49,716 nucleotides of DNA from Treponema sp. (lineage in GTDB: Bacteria; Spirochaetota; Spirochaetia; Treponematales; Breznakiellaceae). Position 1 is the stretch's first letter; every line of letters starts with the position of its first letter. Positions 18,812 to 28,389 of the stretch are shown here, in pieces. The notes under the pieces are model-generated. The model saw only the letters and a program-made list of their open reading frames with translations, was not told the DNA's origin and searched no databases. Location: assembly GCA_031273325.1 (NCBI GenBank), contig JAISSB010000048.1, positions 1 to 49,716 on the forward strand, read 5' to 3'. Made by a program: the position numbers and the translations under genes.

Positions 18812-19316
18812 ATGATCGACGCACAGTGTATACTCTTTGATGATTTTTAAATATGTGCCCTCTGCGGTCCGATTAAAATATTCTGAAACATTAATAAATA
18901 TACCATACAATGGTATGCACGGCATGGGGAAATAATCAACAGTATTTAGCTTATTAACAGAGGAACTGAAGCGACAAAAAAAATAAATAATGCCGACATG
19001 CTATTGATGCCGCGAGGAAAAAAAACGAGGGCATTGGTATATGACGGGTAGTGTTTAACAATATGTCCGTGATCTGCTTTGTTAGCAAAAACCGAATTAA
19101 CTGATAACATTAAAACAACTTTAAATAAAAGAGCTTTTAATATAGGTTAAAAGCAGGGGAAAAAACGGAGATTGGAAACAAAAAGCAGCTAAATAGCAGA
19201 AAAAAAATAATATACGCCTTCAGGAATTTCTGCCGGAATAGATATGGCGCTCGGATGTATTGCAGATCGCTTTAATAGAAACCGTATGGAATATCAGTTG
19301 TGATGTTTAACAGTAT
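18812..19316 (+). pseudogene. Degraded DJ-1/PfpI family gene (copy 1, near full length)
   Basis: Conceptual translation with stops and frameshifts: MIDAQCILFDDF*ICALCGPIKIF*NINKYTIQWYARHGEIINS..NNADMLLMPRGKKTRALV..ALLAKTELTDNIKTTLNKRAFN/VKSRGKNGDWKQKA/YTPSGISAGIDMALGCIADRFNRN. Confidence 0.85.
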
Positions 19317-19615
19317 GTCCGTGATCTGCTTTGCTAACAAAAACCGAATTAATTGATAAGAGTAACGCAACTTCAAATAAAAGAGCTTTTAATGTGGATT
19401 AAAAGCAGGGGAAAAAACAGAGATTGGAAACAAAAAGCAGCTGGATAGCAGAAAAAAAATAATATACGCCTTCAGAAATTTCTGCCGGAATAGATATGGC
19501 ATTTGAATGTATTGCAGATCACTTTAATAGAAAACATACAGAAGAAATTACACAAATAATGGAACAGCATGGGAATACTGATAACGATAATGATATATAT
19601 TCTTATAATCTTTAG
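19305..19615 (+). pseudogene. Second tandem copy of the DJ-1/PfpI C-terminal half
   Basis: 252-bp offset with no indel relative to copy 1: ALLTKTELIDKSNATSNKRAFN/VKSRGKNRDWKQKA/WIAEKK*YTPSEISAGIDMAFECIADHFNRKHTEEITQIMEQHGN. Confidence 0.85.
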
Positions 19616-19736
19616 CTATTAAAGGATCACGGTGTGCAAGAATATATTAACAAAACGATCAATTAAGTACTGATATTAAGCTATATATATATGTTAATAT
19701 ATACTGTTATTGAGAAAAAGTATTATAATAATATGT

Positions 19737-20990
19737 ATGGAAACAAAGTGGAAAAAGAATGTGGCACTTTTTTTAAGCGGGCAAGCAGTAACACTCTTCG
19801 GTTCATCACTCGTTCAATATGCAATATCGTGGCACATCACGCTTCAAACACAATCAGGCGCTATGATGACCATTGCGGTGCTTGTGGGATTTCTCCCAAC
19901 CTTTTTTATGTCGCCGTTTGGCGGTGTTCTTGCAGACCGATATAATCGGAAATATCTTATCAACGGTGCCGACGCACTTATCGCCCTTGCGACTCTTGCA
20001 CTTGCTATTCTTTTTATGCTTGGCTATCAAGCTCTGTGGCTATTATTTGTCTGCTCCGCTATCCGCGCATTAGGTACGGGCGTGCAAACACCTGCGGTAC
20101 AGGCGCTTATCCCTCAAATAGTGCCGGCAGAACATTTGGTGCGGGTAAATGGCATACAAAGTACGCTCCAATCAATTGCGCTCTTGGCAGCTCCCGCACT
20201 TAGTGGGGTACTCCTTACTGTTTCATCACTTGAAACACTATTCTTTATTGACGTTATTACCGCAGCAATAGGAATAACGATTGTGTTCTTTTTTGTACAG
20301 GTTCCCGCCCCTGTTAAAACATATAGCGGTTCTGAAAAACCATTAACTTATGTGCATGATCTTAAAGAAGGTTTTAAATACATTAAGAAACATGGATACG
20401 TCAAGCGGATTTGTCTTTTGAGCGCTTGTTTTCTCTTTGCCGCAGCACCGATGGCATTTCTTACCCCGCTTCAGGTAACACGAAATTTCGGTGCCGATAT
20501 TTGGCGGCTGAGTGCGGTTGAAATTGTTTTTATTATTGGTATGAGTGCGGGCGGAATTTTAATGAGTACGTGGGGCGGATTTAAGAATAAGATTCATTCT
20601 ATGGCACTTTCATGCGCGCTCACTGGTCTATGCGCGGCGTTGCTTGGTGTTTTAAGTAATTTTATACTGTACTTAATCTGTATGGGCGCACTCGGTGCAA
20701 TCATGGCTCTGTACAATGCACCGTCAATGGCACTGCTTCAATCAACGGTAGAAGAAGCATTTATGGGAAGAGTTTTCGGCGTTTTCACGATGATATCTAC
20801 GATAATGATGCCATTAGGAATGGCGGTCTTTGGTCCTTTGGGCGATATTATAAATATAGATATTTTGCTTATTGGAACCGGCATCTTTATATTTCTATTA
20901 AGTTTTATGTTTATCATCAGTAAAACAATGCGGGATTATGGAGCCGTACAAAAAACTATTCCTGAATCCGAAATCCCCGAAACGCTCTAG
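19737..20990 (+). CDS. MFS transporter (drug/macrolide-efflux-like)
   Basis: 12-TM-like hydrophobic pattern, 'GGVLADRYNRKYLINGAD' loop 2-3 motif; start chosen at METKWKK. Confidence 0.9.
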   Translation: METKWKKNVALFLSGQAVTLFGSSLVQYAISWHITLQTQSGAMMTIAVLVGFLPTFFMSPFGGVLADRYNRKYLINGADALIALATLALAILFMLGYQALWLLFVCSAIRALGTGVQTPAVQALIPQIVPAEHLVRVNGIQSTLQSIALLAAPALSGVLLTVSSLETLFFIDVITAAIGITIVFFFVQVPAPVKTYSGSEKPLTYVHDLKEGFKYIKKHGYVKRICLLSACFLFAAAPMAFLTPLQVTRNFGADIWRLSAVEIVFIIGMSAGGILMSTWGGFKNKIHSMALSCALTGLCAALLGVLSNFILYLICMGALGAIMALYNAPSMALLQSTVEEAFMGRVFGVFTMISTIMMPLGMAVFGPLGDIINIDILLIGTGIFIFLLSFMFIISKTMRDYGAVQKTIPESEIPETL

Positions 20991-21174
20991 TGTGTTAAAG
21001 GTGCACAGTTATACCACAGTTGTTAACACTTGTTCACGAGCAGCATTGCTCCAAGCGCTCCGCTTGGCATTTTTTGTACGCTATTCATACTCATATCTTT
21101 CTAAAAGACAGCATATTCCGCATTAAATACCCATATTTCTTCATGCAGGAGCAGATAGTACGCAATTTCTTCTC

Positions 21175-21951
21175 TCTAAAATGCTTTCACGATTCTCTAA
21201 AGCTCTTTTGCGATTCTCTAAAACTTTTTCATGGTTCTCTAAAGCTCTTTTATGATTCTCTAAGACTTTTTCAGGATTCCCTAAGACTTTTTCAGGATTC
21301 CCTAAAACATTTTTATGATTCCTTAAGACTTTTTCAGGATTCCCTAAGACTTTTTCAGGATTCCCTAAGACTTTTTCAGAACTCCCTAATACTTTTTCAG
21401 GATTCCCTAAAACATTTTCAGGATTCCCTAAGAATTTTTCAGAACTCCCTAAAACATTTTCAGAACTCCCTAAAACATTTTCAGGATTCCCTAAAACATT
21501 TTCAGGATTCCTTAAGACTTTTTCAGGATTCCCTAAAACATTTTCAGGATTCCCTAAGATATTTTCAGGATTCCTTAAGACTTTTTCAGAACTCCCTAAA
21601 ACATTTTTAGGATTCCCTAAAACATTTTCAGGATTCTCTAAAACATTTTAAGGATTCCCTAAGACTTTTTCAGGATTCCCTAAGACTTTTTCAGGATTCC
21701 CTAAGACTTTTTCAGGATTCCCTAAAACATTTTCAGGATTCCCTAAGACTTTTTCAGGATTCCCTAAAGTTTTTTCAGGATTCCCTAAAGTTTTTTCAGG
21801 ATTCCCTAATACTTTTTCAGGATTCCCTAAAACATTTTCAGGATTCCCTAAAACATTTTAAGGATTCCCTAAAACATTTTCATAGCTCTCTAAAATACTT
21901 TCATAATTCTCTAAAGCTCTTTTATGACTCTCTAAAATTCTTTCACCCTTC
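21175..21951. repeat. Tandem array of 37 x 21-bp units (CCTAAGACTTTTTCAGGATTC consensus)
   Basis: First unit starts at 21175 and the last at 21931, exactly 36 x 21 apart; variants include CCTAAAACATTTTCAGGATTC and ..AGAACTC. Confidence 0.97.
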
Positions 21952-21964
21952 TTTTTTATTCTAT

Positions 21965-22258
21965 GGGATCTGTCTCCAAGTTGTAGGGATTTATTCCTAA
22001 TCTGTCAGGGTCTGTTCCTAAGTTATTGGGGTCTGTTTCTAAATTGTCAAGGTCTGTTTCTAAATTGTCAAGGTCTGTTCTTAAGCTGTCAGGGTCTGTC
22101 CCTAAGTTATCAAGGTCTGTCACTAAGTTGTCGGGATCCATCTTTAAGCTGTCGAGGGCTGTTCATAGTTTGTCAGGGTCTGTCACCAAGTTATCGATGT
22201 CTTTCCCTAATATATCGATGTCTGTTCCCAATATGTTGAGGTCTGTCCCTAAGCTTAA
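21965..22258. repeat. Tandem array of 14 x 21-bp units ((A/G)AGGTCTGTTTCTAAATTGTC-like)
   Basis: 14 consecutive 21-bp units can be read without indels; the last unit (22238-22258) contains the stop codon of the minus-strand CDS at 22255. Confidence 0.97.
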
Positions 22259-23364
22259 GACCATTCCGGAAAAGGGCTGTACCATGCACCGCTCTTTAAA
22301 TCATGTCGGGTGGGGTCCTTTTTAAAAGATATACACGAACCGGAATCATACTGTTTCATGAGCGACGGCTGCGCCCCGATAAGCACAAGACCGCACGCCG
22401 AACACGCATACCGTCCGCATAAGCTATATGACAAGGGAAACATGTCAGACAACACCCGTCCGCCATGCTGAGTTTGCGGTGCCTTCGAGCGTGTATATAT
22501 AAAACTTAAGGTCGCCCGTTTTTTCGGAATACCCGCAGCTTGAGAAAGTTTCTGTAAGGCAACGGGGGCGTCTGCTGTATCAAAAGCAAAATGGCACCAC
22601 TTTTGACTATTAAAGGGAAGCGGACAGCGCTCCCTGTGGCAACACGGACTGTGCGGCATTATACGCTTTTCAAGAAGTGCCTGCCGAAGACTGCTGATAA
22701 AATGTCCCGCTTGAGGGATGCCAGGCTCAACAACAAGAATGCCGTCACTCGTCCGCGCCGAAAGGAGATCTGCAAGCGGGTATGCTGTCTGCAACAGATC
22801 TGCCCGGTGCGGAATATGCTCATACTGTTCATTAAACAGATTAATTGCCGACACAAGGCGCGCCCGATTCCCAAATATCGGACCGTGTACTGAGCTATGA
22901 ATCCCGCTCACCGTCCACGTTGAGTCCGTATACACCTTAAAAAGTTTTTTTCCTGCTTCAAGCGCTGCTCCCGCATGATCAACACAGCGAATCTCTATAC
23001 GCCGCTTCCGGAGATCGGGGCGCGAAATCCACAGTGCAAGGGCAAAGGTTAACGGTCCGGAACCAAGATCGGTTATCGAGTCTCCGTCTGCTATGTCTAA
23101 CGAAAGATTGGGAAGCAGTTTGACGAGTTTATAGCAATTCCATGGGAGAAAATACCGTATATACGCAGAAAGATGCTGGCGGTTGTTTAAATAGATCACC
23201 GTGCGCGCACCCCGTTCTGCCGTCAGAAGCCGGGAAAGGGTTGCAACCGTCTGCGGTACCTGCGCCTGAAGCCGCAGCGGGAGCGGAAACACTTTTTCTA
23301 TCACATAGAGCAGATCAGACAGTAACTGCTGCGTATCCCGCGTCAAAGGACTGCTAATACGCAT
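22255..23364 (-). CDS. Rsm22-like small ribosomal subunit methyltransferase family protein
   Basis: 'SITDLGSGPLTFALAL', 'LVVEPGIPQAG..', 'MPHSPCCHRERCPLPFNSQKWCHF' Cys-rich motif. Confidence 0.88.
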   Translation of the reverse strand: MRISSPLTRDTQQLLSDLLYVIEKVFPLPLRLQAQVPQTVATLSRLLTAERGARTVIYLNNRQHLSAYIRYFLPWNCYKLVKLLPNLSLDIADGDSITDLGSGPLTFALALWISRPDLRKRRIEIRCVDHAGAALEAGKKLFKVYTDSTWTVSGIHSSVHGPIFGNRARLVSAINLFNEQYEHIPHRADLLQTAYPLADLLSARTSDGILVVEPGIPQAGHFISSLRQALLEKRIMPHSPCCHRERCPLPFNSQKWCHFAFDTADAPVALQKLSQAAGIPKKRATLSFIYTRSKAPQTQHGGRVLSDMFPLSYSLCGRYACSACGLVLIGAQPSLMKQYDSGSCISFKKDPTRHDLKSGAWYSPFPEWS

Positions 23365-24151
23365 ACATGGTTAAGTCACCGGAACACAGCGCCGCGTACG
23401 TATGCCACCGGGGTTCTATCGGAGCAGTTCCCGTCACGAGCAACTGAGGACGGCGGGCTACCGTTGCACGACCAACCGAATCAACAACTTCCGCTATGCG
23501 GCGGCTGACGCCCGCAACCGAGTCGTAGACAGTAATATCGGGCTTTCCCGCAGTAACGAATACTTCTTTTAAGAGTACAAAATGGGTACAGCCAAGAACT
23601 AACGAATCGGCGTGCAAGTCGCGGGCTTGAGCTATAAACGGTTGGACGATTGCTTCTTTTTCTGCTTCGGTTGCATGAAACAGATCGTATTCAATGAAGT
23701 TCACGAGTTCGGGAGCTTTAATGCCTATGAGTTGTGCGGAAGGATTGTAGCGTTGCGCGCACGCACTGTCGGAGGAATCGCGTACGGTTAATGCGGTTCC
23801 CAGCACGGCAACAGTGTTCGTGCGGCTTGCTAATACTGCCGGTTTGATAGCCGGGACAGTTCCCACTATGGGAATCGAGGGGAACGCAGCGCGGATCTGA
23901 TTCAGCGCGGACACTGAAGCGGTATTACACGCAAGTACGATGATCTTGGGATCATACTGTGCGACAGCACTACGCACGAGTTTGAGTATTATCTGCTGTA
24001 CACTGTCTTTTGATCTGCTGCCGTAGGGAAAATTATCCCGATCTGCAATATAGAGGAGCGGTTCTTGAGGATTCGTTTTGTGAAAATGGAAGCAGTAGGT
24101 TAATCCGCCGATTCCGGAATCAATACACAGTATCGGCTTATTGTTTACCAC
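23354..24151 (-). CDS. murI: Glutamate racemase
   Basis: 'ILCIDSGIGGLTYC', 'IIVLACNTASVSAL', 'LVLGCTHFVLLKE'. Confidence 0.95.
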   Translation of the reverse strand: MVNNKPILCIDSGIGGLTYCFHFHKTNPQEPLLYIADRDNFPYGSRSKDSVQQIILKLVRSAVAQYDPKIIVLACNTASVSALNQIRAAFPSIPIVGTVPAIKPAVLASRTNTVAVLGTALTVRDSSDSACAQRYNPSAQLIGIKAPELVNFIEYDLFHATEAEKEAIVQPFIAQARDLHADSLVLGCTHFVLLKEVFVTAGKPDITVYDSVAGVSRRIAEVVDSVGRATVARRPQLLVTGTAPIEPRWHTYAALCSGDLTMYAY

Positions 24152-24744
24152 GTCAGTTCTGCCTGCACGCCGGAAAGCATATCGAGCAGCGGCAGCGTAA
24201 AAGAAACGTTTGTCCCGGTTGTTACCGTTTCCGGCGTATCTGCACCGCGTACGAGCCGTAATGTTGCAGACGCCGGGAGAGAAAAGCTCATCGTTACCGT
24301 ATACCCGTCGCTTACCGTGCGGAGCGCTTCGTACAATTCCGGATCAATAGGGTTAATTCCTTCGGTAAACAGCAGATTCAATTGATTATTTTCTGTGAAA
24401 TACGCACGGCTTCCCTGTGCATTGAAAAAATTTATGAATGCTTCACGGTTTTTAAATGCTAAACGCACAGTGGTAATAACGTCCCGTGCCGTTGTTTTTG
24501 TCTTAAACGACTGAAGCTTTAATCCGGGAATACGGCTCACAGTGCGTTGGAAATCCCTTTTGGCGATAGCGATTGGCGGTTGCGACGCATTACCGTCTTG
24601 TCTTCCTAATGACTCGACAGATTTTCCCACAGTATATTCAAGAACCATGGTTCCCGAACCGTCAGCTTTAATAACGACATGAGCATTCACCCCGATACAA
24701 CCATAGAGAATAGATATGACCAACAGTAACGCAATCCGTTGCAC
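24145..24744 (-). CDS. Conserved lipoprotein/exported protein
   Basis: Signal with lipobox-like ISILYGC; 'VVIKADGSGTMVLEYTVGK'. Confidence 0.7.
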   Translation of the reverse strand: MQRIALLLVISILYGCIGVNAHVVIKADGSGTMVLEYTVGKSVESLGRQDGNASQPPIAIAKRDFQRTVSRIPGLKLQSFKTKTTARDVITTVRLAFKNREAFINFFNAQGSRAYFTENNQLNLLFTEGINPIDPELYEALRTVSDGYTVTMSFSLPASATLRLVRGADTPETVTTGTNVSFTLPLLDMLSGVQAELTW

Positions 24745-25028
24745 TAGAATTCCTCCGAATAAATACTCACATCGTAAATACGCACCGGTTCTTCTTCAAC
24801 CATAGCGAGCGCTTTATTAAGCACTGACTCTCCAAAATTTTTTGCATTAGAAACTAACGCACAGCCGATTTGAGCAAAAGACAGTGAATCTTGAAGGTCG
24901 ACTTCTGCAGCGCTCACATGAAACCGTTTATACAAGCGCTCTTTAATAGAATTAACGATGCGCCGTTTATCTTTAATAGAACCAACATCAGGAATCTCAA
25001 TGATAATTTGCATTAATGATACAATCAT
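24744..25028 (-). CDS. DUF503 (YlxP-like) family protein
   Basis: 94 aa; 'IPDVGSIKDKRRIVNSIKERLYKRFHVSAAEVDLQDSLSFAQIGCALVSN'. Confidence 0.92.
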   Translation of the reverse strand: MIVSLMQIIIEIPDVGSIKDKRRIVNSIKERLYKRFHVSAAEVDLQDSLSFAQIGCALVSNAKNFGESVLNKALAMVEEEPVRIYDVSIYSEEF

Positions 25029-25930
25029 ACACGGTCCTCCTCAGTATTTTCTCCTCTTAGAACGTGGTTAATAACAGAGCGAGCTGTTTCATCCATCTGA
25101 GAATCCTCAAGGAGTGCTTCAACTGTTGCACGTTCTATCCCTCGCTCAAGCGCAGCTTTGAGAGCTGTCGCCGTTTCTTCGTTTGAGGGATCTGCTTTAA
25201 GGAGCGTTCGGGCAAGAGCAAACTGTATGTTCCCATCTTTCGACTGTGAATCACTATTAAGGAGCTTACGGTATTCTTCAAGCGCACGAGCGTACATTTC
25301 AAATTCCTCAAAAGTTTCTGCGTATTCAAAGTGTACTGTAGGGTCGCTCTTTGATTCTAGATAGAGTGCGTAGTAATTGAGCGCTTCAGGTTTCTGCTGT
25401 TTTTGCAAGACCCGCGCGCACAGTAATTGAATAGCTTCGTTTGTGCGAATTGCATGCGGATAACGCGCCAACACTCCTTCTGCCTCCCGATAGTAACCAA
25501 CGGCATACAGTACGAGCGCATAATTATAACCGTCGTCAGCACTTTCCGGTTCTTTTGCAAGGACTCGACGGTAATATTCAAGCGCTCCTTCACTGTCCCC
25601 AAGCTCGATATTCGTATACGCTGCTGCTCGCAACGCCATCACATTGTCCGGATCAGAGGCTAGGATAGATTCAAAATAGTGCAACGCCTCACTGTAACGT
25701 TTTGCGTCAAAGGAGATCCGTCCCAATTGATATTCTGAAGCATGTTTCGTCTTCTGCACCGTGCGGGCGCGTGCAAGCCACCGTTCTGCCTCAGTATATT
25801 TCCCTAAATCGTAATAAGCCATACCAATACTGTAGTATTCTTCGGCGGAAGCAACGCCAACACATGCAGAGCATATCCCCGAACTCACAGCAATCAACAG
25901 TGCTGTCACGATCGTAGTCCACCGTCTCAT
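25025..25930 (-). CDS. TPR repeat protein, exported
   Basis: Signal peptide and several TPR units ('YYSIGMAYYDLGKYTEAERWLARA', 'ALHYFESILASDPDNVMALRAAAYTNIELGDSEGALEYYRRVL'). Confidence 0.9.
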   Translation of the reverse strand: MRRWTTIVTALLIAVSSGICSACVGVASAEEYYSIGMAYYDLGKYTEAERWLARARTVQKTKHASEYQLGRISFDAKRYSEALHYFESILASDPDNVMALRAAAYTNIELGDSEGALEYYRRVLAKEPESADDGYNYALVLYAVGYYREAEGVLARYPHAIRTNEAIQLLCARVLQKQQKPEALNYYALYLESKSDPTVHFEYAETFEEFEMYARALEEYRKLLNSDSQSKDGNIQFALARTLLKADPSNEETATALKAALERGIERATVEALLEDSQMDETARSVINHVLRGENTEEDRV

Positions 25931-26014
25931 ACGTTCACAGTATGAAACATTCCGGAGATCCGGTTACCATCAGAGTACCATCCTTGATTCCGGTAATATT
26001 GATGGGTCTGTGTA

Positions 26015-27097
26015 CTATTGTACATGGTTGTTCCGTTTTACATTGAGTACCGTGTTTTCAATTTCCCGTAACTGTTCACGGTATAAATTCGCAATACCAA
26101 CGCCATAATCAGCAATGAGTTGAATAATGTTCCGGGGAGTTTCTGTGTCTGCACCGTTGAGACGGTCGCCAGCATCTCCCAGACCCGGCATAATATAAGC
26201 TAATTCATTGAGCGCCGGATCCATCCACAACGTAAATACTTTACAGTGTTCCAAAGCACGCACAACGCGAAGCGAACCTTTGAGTGCGGCTATCACATTG
26301 AAAAATTGAATTGAACGCGGTTGTACGCCTGAATCAAGCAAGTATTTTACCACTGTGACAAGACTGCCACCCGTAGCATTCATCGGATCTGCAAAAATTA
26401 AATCTTTATCTTGTAATAATTCTATATCAAAAAAAGAACGATCAAGATCAAGGAGGTACTCCATATCATTTTCGTGTTTACTTTCGTCACGTTTAATACG
26501 GAATAAAGCAAAAGGAGTTACATAATCATGAGAAGAATATTCTTGAATTTCCTTTGACAAAATCATTGACGGTAAGAGTGCCCCCCGGAGCATAACGCAT
26601 ATAACCGTATTTTCTATTTTATCGTCGATGTTGGTAATTTTATGTACTGCATAATTTTGAACCGGCATTGTAACCGGCGTTTTTATAAAACGGTATGTTT
26701 TTGTGGTACCCGTTGTCCCGCCGTAGGCAAGTTGAAAGAGTAATTCATACGCACGCTGCATATAATAAACAAATTCTTGTTGTTCTGTGTTTTGATTACG
26801 CAACTTTGCAATAACTCTCGAAGTCTCAGCGTGCGTTTCAGAAGGAGTGCAGAATGAATATACCTGAATTCCCGATTCGTACTGACAAATTTCTTGCATC
26901 ACCGCACCCATTTCATTATAAAGTTTAATGAGATTTTGTTTTTCACGTTCGACGGCATAACTTCTTGTCGTGGTTGCTAAAATGCCAAAAGAAACCATAG
27001 CTTGACGGTACAAAATGTCCATTCTTTCAAGATAAAGTTTATCATTTTCTGTTAAATAACCGTCTAAGTCCTCAGCTTTGAGAATGATATGACTCAT
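26015..27097 (-). CDS. Uracil phosphoribosyltransferase with ~150-aa N-terminal extension
   Basis: C-terminal half has UPRT features: '[26 protein letters not shown]', '[20 protein letters not shown]', '[15 protein letters not shown]'. Confidence 0.88.
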   Translation of the reverse strand: MSHIILKAEDLDGYLTENDKLYLERMDILYRQAMVSFGILATTTRSYAVEREKQNLIKLYNEMGAVMQEICQYESGIQVYSFCTPSETHAETSRVIAKLRNQNTEQQEFVYYMQRAYELLFQLAYGGTTGTTKTYRFIKTPVTMPVQNYAVHKITNIDDKIENTVICVMLRGALLPSMILSKEIQEYSSHDYVTPFALFRIKRDESKHENDMEYLLDLDRSFFDIELLQDKDLIFADPMNATGGSLVTVVKYLLDSGVQPRSIQFFNVIAALKGSLRVVRALEHCKVFTLWMDPALNELAYIMPGLGDAGDRLNGADTETPRNIIQLIADYGVGIANLYREQLREIENTVLNVKRNNHVQ

Positions 27098-27116
27098 ACT
27101 ACCTCCCTACTGCTTT

Positions 27117-27578
27117 TTACAACCAGATTCTCAAACCAATATTCCCGCTGAGAAAGTTTTCCCATAAACCGGTACTTGAACCTATTTGCACACCAAGCGA
27201 TGGGACCGCTTGAACAAATACTTCAATTAAATCTATTGGCTGCCAAGACAGTCCAGCGACTCCACGGACACCAACTCCAACAGTAAATGCAGAATTCCAA
27301 AGTCCAAGTCCGGCAAATGCGCCGGCTCCCACGAAGTATAACAGTGTTGGAATGATTGAGCCATTAAGGAAATGCATATCTCCGGCTACATAGAGTCCCG
27401 AACTTCCACCGTTAATCGTCCAATAAATTGGGACTGAAGGAATTTTAAGTGATAAGCCTCCACCGTAGTTGCTGGGAACCCCAATGTCTCCAACTATCCC
27501 AATACCAAGACCGGAATTCTGAGCAAAAGCTCCGGTAATTCCTACTGTAAACATACATACTAACACAATTTTTCTCAT
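27117..27578 (-). CDS. DUF3996-like spirochaetal exported protein
   Basis: 153 aa, signal peptide, Gly-rich short beta-strand pattern typical of the family. Confidence 0.7.
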   Translation of the reverse strand: MRKIVLVCMFTVGITGAFAQNSGLGIGIVGDIGVPSNYGGGLSLKIPSVPIYWTINGGSSGLYVAGDMHFLNGSIIPTLLYFVGAGAFAGLGLWNSAFTVGVGVRGVAGLSWQPIDLIEVFVQAVPSLGVQIGSSTGLWENFLSGNIGLRIWL

Positions 27579-27604
27579 ACAAACTCCTTAAAAATATTTG
27601 CACA

Positions 27605-28336
27605 CTATTTCTTTCGCCGGAACAGTTTGAAAAACTGTTCGGTAAGTGTTGGATTTTGTTCTGGTGATTCTTTTGTCGTTGAACCGGGTATAAAACCTGC
27701 AAAAGCATTAAGTTCCTCGTCAGTGCCGGAAAACAAGCCAATATCTCCTTCTTGGAACACATAGTTGGGGGTACAGGAAGTAAATTCTTGATCTTCTCTC
27801 CTGATAGAAATCAAGTTTAAATGGTACTTTTTACGCAGATCCGATTCTATAACTGTTTTACCGATGAGTGCAGAAGGCAAAGTTAATTCCGCCAAACTTA
27901 ATGAGGCACTAACCGGCAGATAATTGAGCAACGTAGACGAAAGGAGCAATGGAGTAATACGTTTTGCTGCTTCTCTGTTCGGAAACACTACCTTCGTTGC
28001 TCCAACCAGTTCAAGAATTTCTCCCAGTGCTTCGGTCTCGGTACGTACAATAATTGTTTTTATATGTAATTTTGCACAGTAGCTTGTTGCAAGAATCGAA
28101 GCTTCAACTTTATCTCCCATATCAATAATTACCGAGTCAACAGATTCAGGCAGGATTTTACGAAGATTTTCTACCGTTAGGATATCCAACACAACAGAAT
28201 GTACCGACACATCTTTGTATGTATCGATAACATCTCGATCTTTATCCACGATGAATACATCAACTTTAAGTTCCAACAGTTCGTCAAGTATACTTTTGCC
28301 GAAATGCCCTAATCCAAGTATAGCAATTTGTTTCAT
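27605..28336 (-). CDS. TrkA/KtrA-type potassium channel regulatory subunit
   Basis: 'IAILGLGHFGKSILDELLELKVDVFIVDKDRDVI' Rossmann fold plus C-terminal RCK_C-like domain. Confidence 0.93.
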   Translation of the reverse strand: MKQIAILGLGHFGKSILDELLELKVDVFIVDKDRDVIDTYKDVSVHSVVLDILTVENLRKILPESVDSVIIDMGDKVEASILATSYCAKLHIKTIIVRTETEALGEILELVGATKVVFPNREAAKRITPLLLSSTLLNYLPVSASLSLAELTLPSALIGKTVIESDLRKKYHLNLISIRREDQEFTSCTPNYVFQEGDIGLFSGTDEELNAFAGFIPGSTTKESPEQNPTLTEQFFKLFRRKK

Positions 28337-28389
28337 ACAATTCTATTGCAATTAGACCATACCATTGAGTATATTTATAACAGTTATTC

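Noticed and set aside
18704-18925. 73-aa minus-strand ORF
   Set aside because: Antisense to the start of the DJ-1/PfpI pseudogene and the end of the condensation-like gene.
21020-21610. 196-aa ORF of DSLRLFQ heptads, tempting as a coiled-coil protein
   Set aside because: The frame is broken by a TAG while the repeat continues another ~340 bp unchanged; no SD or signal, so more likely a non-coding minisatellite.
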